A DNA stretch of 64,000 nt from Siphonodentalium dalli (GCA_032622095.1 CP136069.1:157097043-157161042); one strand, 5' to 3'. Counted from the first letter of the stretch, positions 24,201 to 39,200 are shown. Made by a program: numbers and translations. Notes: generated by a model from the letters alone, not told the origin.

Positions 24201-27200
24201 GTTTTATTTTAATTAAGAGCCAAGATAGAGAGGAACTCCCCCGACCTAAGTGGTCCCGCTTATGGCATGTTTAAGGAAGAGAGGACAGCATAGACCGAAA
24301 TGCGCAGTTGGCAGCATGGCTTCAGGCCCTTATGATCGGGCATCTGTGCCATGGGGATGGGATGCCACTCGAACGGGGTGGTCCCCTGCCTGCGTCTTAG
24401 GAAAGGTCGGTAATGCTGGTCAATGAGCTTCCTCGAAAGCTTAGCTGGACAGCGCAAACGTCTTTGCCTGTTTTATTGTCTATGTGCCAGATAATCAAAT
24501 TGATATGGGCAATAGAAGTATGAAGAGCCATGCTGATGGCCTCTTGTCGGAAAGGCTATTGGCAGTGGTCGTGGGACACATGGCAATATAAATGCTTTCC
24601 ATGTAAATATGCTTCATTCGTGTGTGAAGTATATTCGCCATATCAACGGTATGAAAGGTCGGGACACGTATATATTTTAAAATTCATTGAGACTCCAACT
24701 AGTCCATGAATACCTTCAAAATACCTACCATGCCCTTTATGAACAATACATGCTGTATTGGATGTACAGCCTGTTCTTGTACCAAGCTCACATTTGATAT
24801 AGTTACTTGTCATAAATAATGTCTCCCCCCACCTTCCTCGTCTTGGAATACCACTGCTATTATATCGTTATTCATTGGGGAATGTCATCCAGGCCACGGT
24901 CGCCAGTTATTGCCAGTGGGCCAGTTACCTGGAGGGGTCAAGTAACCACGACTCTAAATACCTGTCAGGCTGGAATCATTCACATAATTGAATCAAGAAG
25001 GGGAAAGGTTGTTCAAACCAAAGTATCTTCAAATATATTTTTAGATAGTGAAACCATGAGTAAACACCGTCAGAGTGACGATAAGCCTCTTGCCTTACTC
25101 TAGCGAATGCAAACCGGAGCACCCATGATTTGTAATTTTGTGTCCCAATTAGAGCCATATCCAGAATCGTAGTAATCCAGCCCCCCCCGCTTCTTTTCGG
25201 TAAACCTACACAGGAAGGAAAACAATTATGTTTGTATTCCGGAAGGAGACACCATTTTGTCAAGATACAACCCAGCAATTTTGAAAGGATGGGTTAATTT
25301 TTGGATACAATTCAGAATAACTCAAATCTGGAATTGAGACAATAGTGAAACTGTCATCACGATTAATTTTAGTGTCATGCTTGCAATCATTAAATGCTAG
25401 CAGTTATAAATTTTGACAGTGAAGTTGAAGCACTGTACGAGAATCGAATCATGTACTCAACAGAATTCTGACTCCTGTCAGATGTCAATCCCTGTCTGAA
25501 ATTAATGACACTAACGAATCTTAGTACGACAACAGTCATTATTTTTCTGATATTGATAAACTGTAGTCTGATAAATTCAAGCGTCGACCAACACATCTAA
25601 ATCATAGGAGACATGTGTGACAGTATTAAAACAGAAAACACAAAGTATTTTGTGAAAGCATGTTGTTTAGATGAGATCTAGCGACTCCAGTAGTGTTCTG
25701 TAACATGCACACACCTAGGTGTGTACATGTGCAGCGTAGTGCACCCACGACAACATACCTGAACAAGTGTTGTAATGGGGAAAATCGGCATTTGCATTCG
25801 GATTTTATTCAGTAATCTCAAATGGGACTTGTTAGCCTGACAAACTTGGTATCGGACCGAGTTCTGATTTCTGTCAGAATACCCTGACCAGGGTGAAATC
25901 CCCGGTCCGCTAGCACATGGCTGAGATTGTTACATTGAAGGTGATGCTCCGTTACGAGAATCAAACCATGAACATAATTATAACACTTGTCCAATATCAA
26001 TCTCTGTCAATTTATTAAAGTAATAATGACACTACTGTTTTTACATTGAATTGATAAACCCAGATGTAAATTGTAATCAACTTTTAAGTTCAAATGTGAC
26101 CAACACATCTGGATCAGATGTATTGAGCCATAAAACAACAAAGTATTATGAGAAAGAATGTAGTTCATAACATTATGATAAATAGCGTCAGTAGCGATGG
26201 TAATTATTGCTAAATAAATGTCCACGCATAAATAAATTCCCACAAAATTAGGAGACTTCCGGTAACAAACACGTGGCATTTTTTATATCTGACAAATTAT
26301 ATCATACCTTATAGGTTCTATAATAATTACATAGATGAATTGTTCACAATAGTCTATGCACCTCGTAAGGCCTTGAAATGGCGGCTGATTATGGCGAAAT
26401 GTCGATTTTCAGATTCGAAAAATATTAAGTCTGCCGCCTATTCGAAAACACGGAACAATTGTATGTTTTGAAGCGAAACGGTCCGTGAATTCGAAACAAT
26501 AATTCTAAAAACTAATGCGTAGGCGACCAGTAATTATTGTATCGATAAATTGAATTTGTTGTCTAGTTGTTAAACGACAAATTCGGAACAATACTCCCTT
26601 TAGACTTCTCTCTTTGGTAGCAGAAAATAAACTGGCAGATTCAGTCGGTTATATTGGGACTGCGCATGCGTGACTAATCCGAGCAAGACCGCGAGGTACC
26701 GTAGGCGACCACACACAAAAAGTTAACCCCTTTTCTACTATGGTTTTACAAACGCAGGACATCTATCCATATAGTTCAGTGTGAACGGCTTCCTTTAGCG
26801 GAAATATAAGCCTGGTATCTTGTCAAAAGTTTATGGATATTGTTTTTATCCATCACCAAAGTTTAGAAGTCGTTAACATCTATTAAAATTGTTTACATGG
26901 GATAATGGGAGTTTTTTCAGGAACCATTTAAATTGATTGCAAAATGTTTTGGTTTCAATCCTGAGCAAGTGCCTTTATTATTATAGTTGAAGTCGCTGCT
27001 TTTGCTGTATTTTAGCACGTCCTAAAATAAAGCCATGGTTTATTTTGCAACCTTTATCTATCTAGTAGACAACAAAGGTGATTGATAAATATTGAATATG
27101 TAGCTAGTGCAGTCGCTTCAACTGTTTATGTCCGTGCAGAGTCCAGTAGGCAATAGTAGTAGTTATCGGAGGATAAATAGTTTCCTGGCACACTGTTCAT

Positions 27201-30200
27201 GTCCCTACTCTGGGAAGTTATCTGGTTTGTAAACACCTCAAAATATGTCAAATAAGGGAATTGTTGGGAACGATGTTATTGGTTGGTACAGATGAAGGAA
27301 ATTTTTGTTAAATATTTCTGTAGCCTTACCTCTTGTGGGAATCCGTGCTCTGATAAGCGGCATGCATAGAGGAACTTATAAACCTGTAAAAAAAAAACAA
27401 TATTTCAAGCTACATAATAATTGACATTAAAATTACCACAGATGTGTAAATATAGAACCTGGATATTTGTTCTTTGTGCAATTTCAAAGAGTGTGATGAA
27501 ATATGGTCAACAACATTTTGTCCACACAATTTATCTGGCCAAATGGTATTCGCTCCTCTTGCCATGAAGAAAACGTCAGTTTCTGAAGTTTTTTTAGTAC
27601 CTAATAAGTCTAATAAGAAAACTAGGTCTCAGGGTGTCTGGTTGTACTCGGGTTCTCTCCCATAAGTTAATTTTTTTATGATATAGTTCAACAAACAGTC
27701 AAACATTGAGTGGTAGTAAGTTCCATCAGCCACTTCACTTTGGAGTTTTATTTATTGTCCACTTTGGCAGAAATTCCAAATTATCGTTCTAAATTTGTAA
27801 AATGAACATATAATTCCAAAGTAAATTAATATTTATTATTACCTAGTTTTATTTCAATGGTCAGCCATTTATACAAGGAACCCCTTGTACAAAACTACCT
27901 TGAACTCTCCTATTCTTTAATCTGAGAAACATATCATACTCATAGAGGTCAGTGAGAGAAGCTAATTAAATTACCTGGAAGGAAGGAAGTCTGAAATGCT
28001 TATTTCCAAGAGACATGGCATATTCGTAGATTTCTGTACACTGTATACCCTCATTCCGTGTGAATTCCTCGAGTGAAAGGCTACAAAATAAAGACAATAA
28101 CTTTATATGGCACTTTAACACCGAAATTACATGGAATTTTAATTCCAAATGGATCTGTTGTAAGAACCATGCACTCAGTAATTACATTTTCAATGTTCAG
28201 CAGTTTCATTTTTGATGCCTGATGCAGGGTTGTCAATCAGAGAATATGTACTGAACCGAAATGAATGCCAACACATTAGGTGTATTGGAATTCGCATTCT
28301 TGATTGTTCATGAATGGCAGATTACCAAGACCGAACACCGAGAACAAGTTCTTGCCGATACAAAACTTGAAATCCTAACCTGCTAACATGTACTTGAAAT
28401 CCTAACCCACGAACATGTACTTGAAATCCTAACCCACGAACATGTACTTGAAATCCTAACTCGCGAACATGTACTTGGCCTGTTCTCGAATCATGATCAC
28501 AGAGGTTCACAGAGGGTAAAATTGGTGATGCTAGGAGTGCAGGATAGTGTCATAAATACAGTCTCTGGGGACCCCATTCTGCAAATGTCAGACACACTAC
28601 TTCCAGACTTCACGAAACATTTGCAAATCTTGTCCTTGTGCCCAGCTCAGAAATGGATGTCTTTAAAAACAAACTGTACAATCCTGTAGTAACATATAGG
28701 GCTTTTTATAGGCAAAAACGAAAAGCTAGGATATTGTGTAGTCTATCCACTATCCTTGGTATATTACCACAATCTATCAAATGATATATTTATAATTTTA
28801 ATAGATGGCAAAAAAACGTCATGTACCCATGAATGTTTCCAACTGAACTTCTATGTGCCATACCGAATGTTATTTTATCAGAAAATACTATTTTGTGGGG
28901 ATCACAGGAACTCAGTCATTGTGAAAATATTTAAATATTTTGACGCGGTTCAAACATTTATCTCTAAAACAAAGCGATTTTCATAACGCTGTCATTTGTG
29001 CAAACATCGTGAAAAGCATTGAAACCTGCTGACAGCGAAATTTACCCCTCGCTCTCTCTTGATCTTTATCTCTCCAGCCTCTCATAACATCATCATGACT
29101 ATAATTACAATATTTCCATTCCTTCCTTTCTGACCACCCTCTCCACTTAAGGAGGAGTGGGTGCGAAAAAAAGAGGAGCAAACTTAACAAAAGCCCTTTG
29201 GCTTGTTGTTTAATCCCCTTGCCAATCAATCCATCTATACTACTGTATTTATCTGTCAAAACTGTTGTTAAATGTTCATATATGTTATTATGATTGTAAT
29301 AAAATATGTTTTACACTGTTTCCAAGGGCTATAATAAAGTTTATATATAAATTCTGACTCACTTGTGGCTGGCACCAACTAATACTATCTTGGAAGTCTT
29401 CTTTGTGAAAGCGCCAAATCCAACTTGAGCCATTAGGTAACAGAAATGACTAGCATGTAGAAATCCTTGAGAGGCTGGAATGTTACTAAGTTTGTCAGAA
29501 AATAGCTATAAATAGGCAATATAAATTGGATATTACAATTGATTTTAAATGTAACATAATGACAACAATAACTAGAGATGTGACTGTCCCAATGACTAAG
29601 GATACCCCCACCACACCACCCCCGGTGTTTTTTAAAACACTAAGATGTTTCACAGGTCAATAAACATAAAGTTAAATTTATAAAATAATATATTCCCATT
29701 GCAGGTGTACAACACTAATCCCTAACCCTAATCCTAAGTCTGTTGACTGAAAAATGTAGGAATAAAAGCTCGGACAAAAAAATGCATGTTGCAAAAAGGG
29801 GAATAACTCCAAAAAAAATAGTCGTCATAATCAGAGGTGCACAGATTCCCATGGTACTAAATATCTGTGCCAAGTTTAAAAGAAAATTGACCCAAAAATG
29901 TAGTAGTAAAAGCGCGGACAAAATTATACATGTTGCGAAAATGTTCTAAGTCGAAAAAGGGGGATAACTCCACCAAAAAAAGTCGGACAGACGTCATAAT
30001 CGCATGTGCACAGGTTCCCATGGTACTAAATATCTGTGCCAAGTTTAAAAAAAATTTACCTAAAAATGTAGGAATAAAAGCTCAGACAAAATTATACATG
30101 TTGCAAAAATTGTCTAAGTCGAAAAAGGAGGACAACTCCACCAAAAAAAGTCCGACAGATGTCATAATTGCAGGTGCACAGGTTCCCATGGTGGTTGATG

Positions 30201-33200
30201 TCTGTGCAATGTTTCACAGAAAATGATTAAAAATCGACTGAGAAATACTCCAGACAAATTTGTGTCCACGGACAGACAATGGACAAGCTGATTCCAGTAT
30301 ACCCCCCCATCCCCGATACGTCTTTTTCGGAGCTTGACTTTTTGGAATCAACTAACTGAATATTCATAGTAAAAAATAAATAAATTTATGAAATAAAAAC
30401 CAAAGTTGTATCAGTTCGCTCGGAAATCCATCCTCCAATAAGGTGTCTTTTAATCTCTCGGCTGCTGTACGTCAGTACCGAGTAGGGACCTAAATGGTCA
30501 TGTTGTGTGCTATACATCCATACTGAGTACAGACCTAATTCCGCGAGCTAGCAGGCGACTGTCATTCATAAGGGGAAGTAAGAAATTAGTGCAACTGATC
30601 CAGTGTCTCTCAACATTGCAAACAATGTATGGTGTTCTAGGATTGCTAATGATAGCAGCCTTTGCATGTGGTCATTTGTATGGTCTTCACAGCATTCCCA
30701 TTCAATTTTTCCACTGTAACATGGGCAGAACATCAACGTCACCGCACACAATGTCATTCAGCAGTGAAGAGGTTAAGATAGCCAATATTACTAAATATGT
30801 ATTCTCCTTGGTGAAAAGTTAAAACAACTTTGAAGACAATAAAAACTAAAACAAAAACCTCAAAACAAGGGTCAGAAATAAACAAGCTAAACTCTGACTA
30901 TACCTAATGTATCTCCTAGTGTGGTGATACTTTTCCTGTCCAGGTCTGGCTTATGACTGTGGTTAGATAAAATCATAGCAAGATGTGGCCTCCAGTCACC
31001 CCAATGGTCGTCACTTATACACTGTAAAATAATTAATATATATGATTAAATCATGGTCGTCACTTATACACTGTAAAATAATGAATACATATATGATAAA
31101 ATAATGGTCATCACTTATACACAGTAAAATAATGAATATATATGATAAAACTACTCATGGTTGTCACTTATACACTGTAAAGTAATGAATAGATATCATA
31201 AAATCAAGGCCGTCGCTGTTATAAATTATCCACCCCCCCCCCCCCCCCCCCCCCATCTGCATTTACTCTTTGCCACCAAAATGTTTGAAAAGCAAGCTTT
31301 TATATTAGTGTGACCTAAATATATTTTTATCAGCAAATATATTGAAGGCCGATCTGCTGAGAATTGTATCCATTCATGAGCAAAGAGTTATATTCAAATT
31401 TACCTGTTTAAAAAGCCAGCCACTTTACTTTTTCATGTGGCAGTAACCAGTGTCAATATGTTTGTCTTCATTTGTGAGGGGAAAATTGATCAATGCACCT
31501 GTTTTGAAGTGGAGTGTACAAACATCAATAATGAGCTGTATGAAAAAAAGAGAGCACTTTCTATTCTGTAAGACTTACTGTTGTGGCTGCTGGTTGTCGC
31601 CCTGACATCAATTGATACAAGGTTTGCAAGGGATCATTCATCCTCATAGCACTGTTAGCAAATCTGTGGAAGGAAATCAAAATAGATCGATCATAACCTC
31701 ACATTAAGACAGTGTTAATTTCCCATTGGATCAGATTGGATTGTATTAATTATTTCGCAATGTTTACCTCCCATGAAACATTTCTGGTCAACAATTTTTG
31801 CAATGTTTACTGCTCAGACCGAGACGTCTCGAAATAACTCATGGAAATGTATGAATATGACGTTTTTTATTGGACTGAAAAACGACTTCCTTATTCTCGT
31901 AGAACATGGACACCTGTGTTGTTAATGAATGTTTTGCAGACTCGAGAGACATGTTTATTCGGTATAATTAAAAACAATGATGAATGAGTGAGGGGAACAT
32001 TGTGAGTAGTCTCCCCTTGGAACCAATATCTCCGTCGGCGAACGCCGCAATTTTCCCCTCAAGCCCAGTTATCATTTTTATAATAATGCATGGTTGATAA
32101 GGTAAGATATTCAAATGAAGGTACTGCAATGAAACTGTTCTGGGGGAACTATTTTAGATTGCAGTTGCACATTTGTCAGTGATACAACTTTACAACAAGT
32201 GTATGGGGTATGTGAATTTTTTTTTAAATTTAACCAGCAGATTGCTTTTGCTTGAATACATGTAAAAACTAGCAAGTGATTTCCAGTTTTATATCCTGTA
32301 AATCTGTTAATTTGCTTGCATATAAATATTACACAACATCATCCAATATTATAAAGACTGGGAGTTTCATAAAATTGTTGATATCTTAGCCTGGAAATAT
32401 GTAGAATGAGGTCCCCAGAGGGTGAATTTAGTATTCTTTAATATTTACCCAACACTGTGACCCACCCCTCATCCCCAACACTGATGAACACCCGTTCCCA
32501 CAACTAAGACCTCCATCTCATATTTCAATATCAATCCCCAGGTCAAAATCAAGTGATCGCTCCCAAATATAATTTATGTGTTGGTCAAGCCTGCAAGTAG
32601 TATGTCATTGGCAAATGAGATCACCAGGGGTAAATTTAGTAATGCTATTCCGCATGGTGGGCTAGCATCACCAAATTCATCCCCTTGGAACCTAATTCTG
32701 CATAGGCCTCAACTGCTATGGGAAACCTAGGATCAGATTAAGTTCCCCAGTTGAAGTTGGTGATGTTCACCCATTAGCCACATCGATTATGCATTTTATC
32801 TTCTGCAAATTAAGAGATATAGAAACTGAACAGAAGGGAAACAGTAACTAAAAATTTCATCCCAGAAGATGAGGACTAAGCAGAATGAGGTCCCCAGTGG
32901 GTAAATTTAGTGATGAGCTTGGGGAGCATGAGGGGTAGCATCACTAAATTCACCCTCAGGGGATGTCATTCTGCAAATGACAGACACAATATTTCCAGGC
33001 TCATTGACAAGTAGTTTGCTTAAGAAATGTTCAAATAATAAGTTCAAAAAACGACCATAGGTGGATTCCACTTGCCACCTGGAACATTTCCCTCCAATAA
33101 ATAGGACTCATTCTGTATTTGTATTATCTGTCGTCCCCTTTTTTTTTTAAACCGGAGGAACCGAGAGTAACATACCTTGTCATGACATTAGCATGAGATC

Positions 33201-36200
33201 TTGAGTCCATTTTACTTGCTAGAAACAAGGCATGACCCCAAAGGTTATGTTTCATTGACCATTCAAGGGCATCCTGAAAAAAAGAAAACCAGATAAAGAA
33301 ATCTTGCATCACTCACAAGCAGAAACCTCATACAACTGGGAAAGTGGGAATCAAAAGTGTGGCATATGCTCCCCAAGTTCAGTAATAAAATTCACTTTAT
33401 CTACTAATTAGATCTCAAAGCAGTCACATGGGTGTTAAAAGATTACCAGCAATTTTGATGTATTCAAAATACTATTCGTTGGTTAAAAGTCAATTCAAAT
33501 TGGAAAAGATATCAATGTCGATTTGAATATTAACCCTTTCAGACTAACATATATTACCCAGGTAAATACCCCTTGAGACTTGAATCAATTTATTATATTA
33601 TATATTATTCATTGAAATGCCTTTTCAGTGCCACTAAATATTTTATTTGCGCATACATCAGGTACACAAGAACTCCAATAAGGGTATCTGGGGTTCATGA
33701 TACATTCCTTTTATCGGGTGTGAGGAGTCACCACTACCTTTAGCAGGTAACGAACCCAGTGACCTTGGAATTGTTATCAATGGTATTATTACTTTTTTTT
33801 TTTTTTTTTGGGCCTATATATTCGCTATATATGAGCCCTTGTTAACTTTATATCAGTCCTTGACCTTCAGTCTTAGGCTGATATAAAGTTACCTTGGGCA
33901 GATAATATTCTATTAACAACCTCTAATTATTATTATTACCACTTTAAAGGGCGTTCTCTAGTAGGTTAACATTGTTTTACCCGCACGATAAGATTCCATA
34001 ATTTTGAGGCCATGTTGACCGGAAGCGGGCGGCAGGCGTTAATGAAGCTTTGTTTTCATTAACACCCGCTTCCGGTTAAGTCACCGATCACGTGATCACA
34101 CTAAGACTGAGTGGTAATAATAATAATACATGCTTTCCGCCAGGTTTTGGGGAACGGGTCCTGTATCCGCCGAGGGGAAAATGCAGTCAATGTTTTCAAT
34201 GTTGTGGAAACACTAGTGGACCTACTTTTGTTGTATCGGCCAATAGAAGAATCAGAGAGTAGATCTGCTGATCGTTTTGCATCCATTTTCTACCCAAGTT
34301 ACTATGCTATTAACCGCAATAACTTTAAAACCTAGAAAATTTATTAGATAAAAATTAATTGCCAGGTTATAGATCACCGGTGGTGAAGGCATTGTGTTGT
34401 TCCCAGTATACGAAAACGTGCCCATTGAAGTTAAACGACTCACTATTCAAGACTCGGCAGATAGTTCGGATGCATAACGTGCCGGAATATAACACTCAGC
34501 AGATAGACGATTAGCAGGTTGGAAGCAATGAAGGAATAGAATAAAGGCGCAATGTTTTAGTTCTAAATATCAAGCTAAATTATAATAAACATAGATAAGA
34601 TGCTTTGAAAAAAATGGAGTGATATATATATTTTACGACATGAAGATAGAATCAGTGGGTATGATTAAATTATCAGCGGTCATTTTTCGTAACCTAACCG
34701 CAGCAACATAACCAGCGGACTCCAAAGCATGTGTTCTAGCGATGTCGGGTTTGATCACTTCCTCAGTTCATCTAAATGTGTCAGCAGGTTGGAGCTAGCG
34801 TGCAACGTGCAGAGCCGAGTGCGCTCGTTCAGAATCCGGCGCATTTCAGTAAAAGCTAAATGAAGTGTACTCTATATTCTAAATGCAACACATCGACCCT
34901 GCACGTTGAATGTTAGCTCCGGCCTACAGACATACTGACATCCAACTTTTAGTGTTAGATCGGTCCGAGTGTGTATTCTCGCTAGAAATCAAATAAAGTT
35001 GTCAACTATTTAAATTTCTTAGTAATGTCCCAACAATATTGAGAAGTAAACATCTTTATACCTTTATACATATGGAATATGTCCTGTGGTATGACAGAAG
35101 GGGAAAAATTGGCTGGGGGAATGGGACCCTTAAAGGGACCCCCTGACCTACTAGCGGAAAGCCTGAATAATATGATTTTGTAAAGCGCCATGGTTTATTA
35201 GCGGCCCTCCAGGAATGATTAACAGCCCTCGGGCCTATTAGCAGCCCTCGTGCTGTTAATCATTCCTGTCGGGCCGTTAATAAACCATAACGCCCTAAAA
35301 AATCATGTTATTGGTATATTCACTAACCTTTTTACGACCAAACAAGAGTAGATGTCGGAATCTATCAGTGGTATCATCCATTGGTGCTTTATTCACCAGA
35401 GATCTGTCCTGAGTAACTTCAAATGAGATCGGATTATCATCGTCTTCCTCATCCTCGAGCAGACTGTCTCGACTCTCAATGATCTTCATGCCTGATGTCT
35501 TGTATTCTAACGTTGATGGCTCATGACCCTCCAGAAGGAGGTCTGCTATGTCTGTTCCAATAATAGTCTGTAAATATAGTAAGGCCAAATAAAAAATAAA
35601 TATATCAAACACTGCCACATTGAAATAAATGGCCCGCATTGGACATTTTATTTAAATTTTTTATATGAAAAAAAATATATATCTGTATATATAAAATTTA
35701 GACATAAGGCCAATGCAAAGGTTATATATATATCCATACTAAACTGGTTTATGAAAAAAATAGGACAGTTTTGGATTATTGTACAGAATAATAGCAATCT
35801 ATTTACCCCATTTTGTTTGATTAGGAGCTCGAGTAACTTCCAAATGAGTTCGACTGAATCTCTATCAACCAGCTCAATGTTATCGGCACATCTCCGTGCC
35901 TTTTTCTGACAAAACAGCAACACTTCATTCTTATGTGTTTCTCCTCTGAAAATAGAGAATAAGAATGCCATAAAAAATTGAGAACTATTGACAGATAAAT
36001 ACACAGAAAGACACGAGTGTGTTAAATTGTTAATAGGTTTGTTGATACAGCATGCCATGAGTGCTAGTACTGAAGAATAGAACAAGTGGCACAGCCTGGA
36101 GTTCTATCCTTCTGCGATGGCACAAGTGTTGTATCAACAAACCTATTAACATACATGTTGTTCTGTGTTTATTACATGTCACACATCCTAGAATAAGTGC

Positions 36201-39200
36201 ATTAATCAATACAGGCTTACAAGGTTTATTTAGGCACATACAGGGCTAGTTTTGTCATGTGTGATAATGTTTTTATTTTATAGTTCCAGTTTGATGGTTG
36301 AAGCGAATGTAATTTTACATCAATGAGATGTGTATGGTATGTACGTTCCATACAGATTTGTAAATATGGAACAGCAATAAAAATGTACTTCTAGGAACAA
36401 GCATGTAATAATACATTAGACGCACCAGTTCAAAATTGTTGGAGCTAATATAATTTGCAGTGATATTTATTGATTTCAGTGTGTTCTTGGCCAATTTTTT
36501 GGCATTTCTTAATTTGTTTGCCCAACTTTTAGAAACTTTGGCCACATTGAAAAAACCAAACCTTAAGATTCATAGAGGAACAAAAATAAAGAAAAAAAAA
36601 CAGAAATAAAAGGCCACTGACATCGAAAAAAGGTAGCTTTTTGGGGCGTTGGCTTTTTTAAAGAACAAAGTTGTCAAATTCTGGAAAAAAAATTATTCCA
36701 ACTTGACGAATGACTTGTGTGTAATCAAAGGTGAACCACACACCAAATATCTTTTGAAGATTGTTCAAGTTGTTATTTAGTAGGATTTCTGGTAGAGGGG
36801 CAGCAGGTCCCTTTTAGGGCCCCCTTCTCCCCCCTCACCCAAATTTCCCCTCCAAAATATTCCCATACCTGATTAATCCATGTGTCATCTGAGTGTCTCC
36901 CACATAACAACATCAGAGAATGATACATAAAGATCATATTAATTAATTGGCTAACGCTGACCAGTAATGTACAATTTTTGGGTATAATTCTTATTTCCTC
37001 ATTCTTATTGGTGTATGCTCCCTGGTTATATCACAATTACATTGTCAAATAACACACTGTTCTGACTTATGACTAATAAGTTATGATTATGTAGACCAGT
37101 TCCAAATGTTCGCTGCTGAAGGTTGGTCAGGAATATTTCATAATATAAAAATTGTTTTCATGAATATAGTTGAACATAGAAATAAATTACACAAAATTTG
37201 CTGTACTGTTGTTGACGGTGGTATGGAAAATTCATATAGCGAATATCAAGACATTCTGTTGAATTTTGCCCATGAAAGTTTTCATTGGGACAACCCAAAA
37301 ATTTAGATTTCTAAGTGCAAAAAGGAGCATAACTCTGTCAAAAATCATCGGACTTTGACAAAATTCAAACTTGACCTGTGTCTCCCTAAATGTGAACTAC
37401 ATACCAAATATCAAGAAATACTGTTGAATATTGCTCAAGTTATCATCATTGAGCTTTCAAAGTTGAAAAAGGACATTTCTCTGTCAAAACTCATCAGACC
37501 ATGACAAAATTCTAACTTGACCTGTGCATTCTCAAATATCAACAACCTGCCAAATCCGATGGAATTTTGATCAATATTGTTTAAATGATGATGGACAGAC
37601 AGACGGACAAACGGACGGACATGGTGATTATAATAGTCCTCCAAAAAAAATTTGGGGGACAATAATATGAGTGTCTTCTGCATCATGGTATATATTATAT
37701 TACCTAACCAATGGCCCGGGAAACGATCTATATTCTGTTGATTCCACTTTATCCTTCAGTAGCTCGTTAACCTCCTGTATGTGTACAACAGCTGGCTGTC
37801 CATCTGCAGGACGATTGGGAAGCACTTGTACGAGCTGTCCTCCAGGGCCAAAGCTTGCCCTGACATGCGGAATCGTGTATTTATGTGGTGTCATACGACC
37901 CTTGGCCACCTCTGGAATAAATTGGAAACCACTATCCATAATTTTGACAAAATAATTTTATAGCCATATGAATGGTCACACACCAACCAACTTGACATGA
38001 CTGTTAATTAGCAGAAATATATCTAGGCTAAAAAAAATTCCTATGCCAGAAATATTTTCTCGGCTAAAAAGCCAAGTATCATTTATAGTCGAATGCCCTA
38101 CAAATAAACCCCTTGAAGTTTAGATTTGTCTTCTAAAGCATTGCTACAGAATTGCATGAAATTCTGTATTGGCTTATACACTCTACAGCTTTTTCTACGA
38201 CATCGACTTTTGCTGTACCTAATTTTGAGGTCTGCACATATATCTTCAGTTTACAATTGGAACTTGGTCAATTATCATGGCAGATTTTAATTGGGTACAG
38301 CTTAAATTGCTGATTATAAAGATAGTCCTTATTATCTCAGTGTTTCTTGGCACTCAACAATGAATTTTTCTGTCTGCGGACTTCCACATTGCAACACTAA
38401 GACATTGTTGGCAGCAGATGTTTCAATATTGCACAATAAATTGGCAGATTCTGAAATTTGCCTCAGCTAAAAATAGCTGACAAAATTTTCTTAGGATCAG
38501 CATGCTAATTAACAAGGCTGTGGCCATATTAAATCTATTTAATCTATTAAGGTTCCAAACCGTATTGGATACCAATATTAATCAGTTTCAGACATCTAAA
38601 AATGTATTGAACAATTATAGATGTTAACCACTTTGTTTTATATATTTAAATATTAGATCTGTAGAGATTCATCGTTACTGCAATGCACCAGCTAAATGCA
38701 CCATAATTTTTCACTTCACAACTAAACATCCAATTTCTCAAGAGTATATGAAGTCTAAAAATGAATATCGAATTCCTGGTGAGCGATAAAATTCTGCTGC
38801 ATTGAAAGCATTAAATTTTGCAGAAGAGGCATAACAATGTTAATAAATAACCTAATTAAATATAGTAGCTTTCTAGAGATTTCAAACACTGTTTGTTTTC
38901 CAAGATTTGGCGAAATAGCACAATAGCCAAAAAGGAATATGTCGAAGGTTCAGCACATTATATCATTGAAGAGTGAAGTGGTTAAATGGTATAGTCAATG
39001 AAAGTAGGCTTAAATAGAGAATGTTACACTTAAAGGTACTCAACCCGATAAAACTCCTCTCAATTACTATTTCAATGGCTTCGGGGGTCAAAAATTTTTG
39101 ATTCGAGTCGAGGAAGTCACCCATCAAAGCTCAGATTTGTTAGATATCGATTTTAGAAATCTATTATTTTTCATTATCGGGAATTCTTTCTGGCCCAGAA

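Larger units (their letters stand above)
22166..26807. mobile_element. 4.6-kb DNA element with TTCCGCTAAAGGAAGCC ends
   Basis: Left end TTCCGCTAAAGGAAGCCG, then TTCACACTGAACTATATGG, and the exact inverse at 26770-26807. It is continuous with the inverted arm at 26625-26807, whose partner is 21859-22050. The interior holds a GC-rich segment (22620-23130), a two-copy repeat (23155-23640) and diverged repeats near 25430-26130. No transposase is recognised. Confidence 0.65.
27384..29362 (-). other. Introns 15 and 16 around exon 16
   Basis: 28081-29362 contains a 27-bp tandem repeat (28365-28480) and a degraded family-F hairpin (about 28495-28605). The rest, including 28610-29360 and 27384-27974, is AT-rich with nothing recognised. 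Confidence 0.65.

Noticed and set aside
28322-28510. 62-codon frame with repeated GFQVHVRGL
   Set aside because: It is translation of the 27-bp tandem repeat at 28365-28480.
30505-30822. 105-codon plus-strand open frame
   Set aside because: No recognisable motif, no splice or neighbour support, inside an intron of Sec16. Probably chance.
33533-33560. TTAACCCTTTCAGACTAACA as another TTAA element
   Set aside because: No matching inverse right end was found nearby.
35648-36085. 145-codon minus-strand frame
   Set aside because: Its middle is Sec16 exon 10 (35807-35945); both ends are intron read-through.
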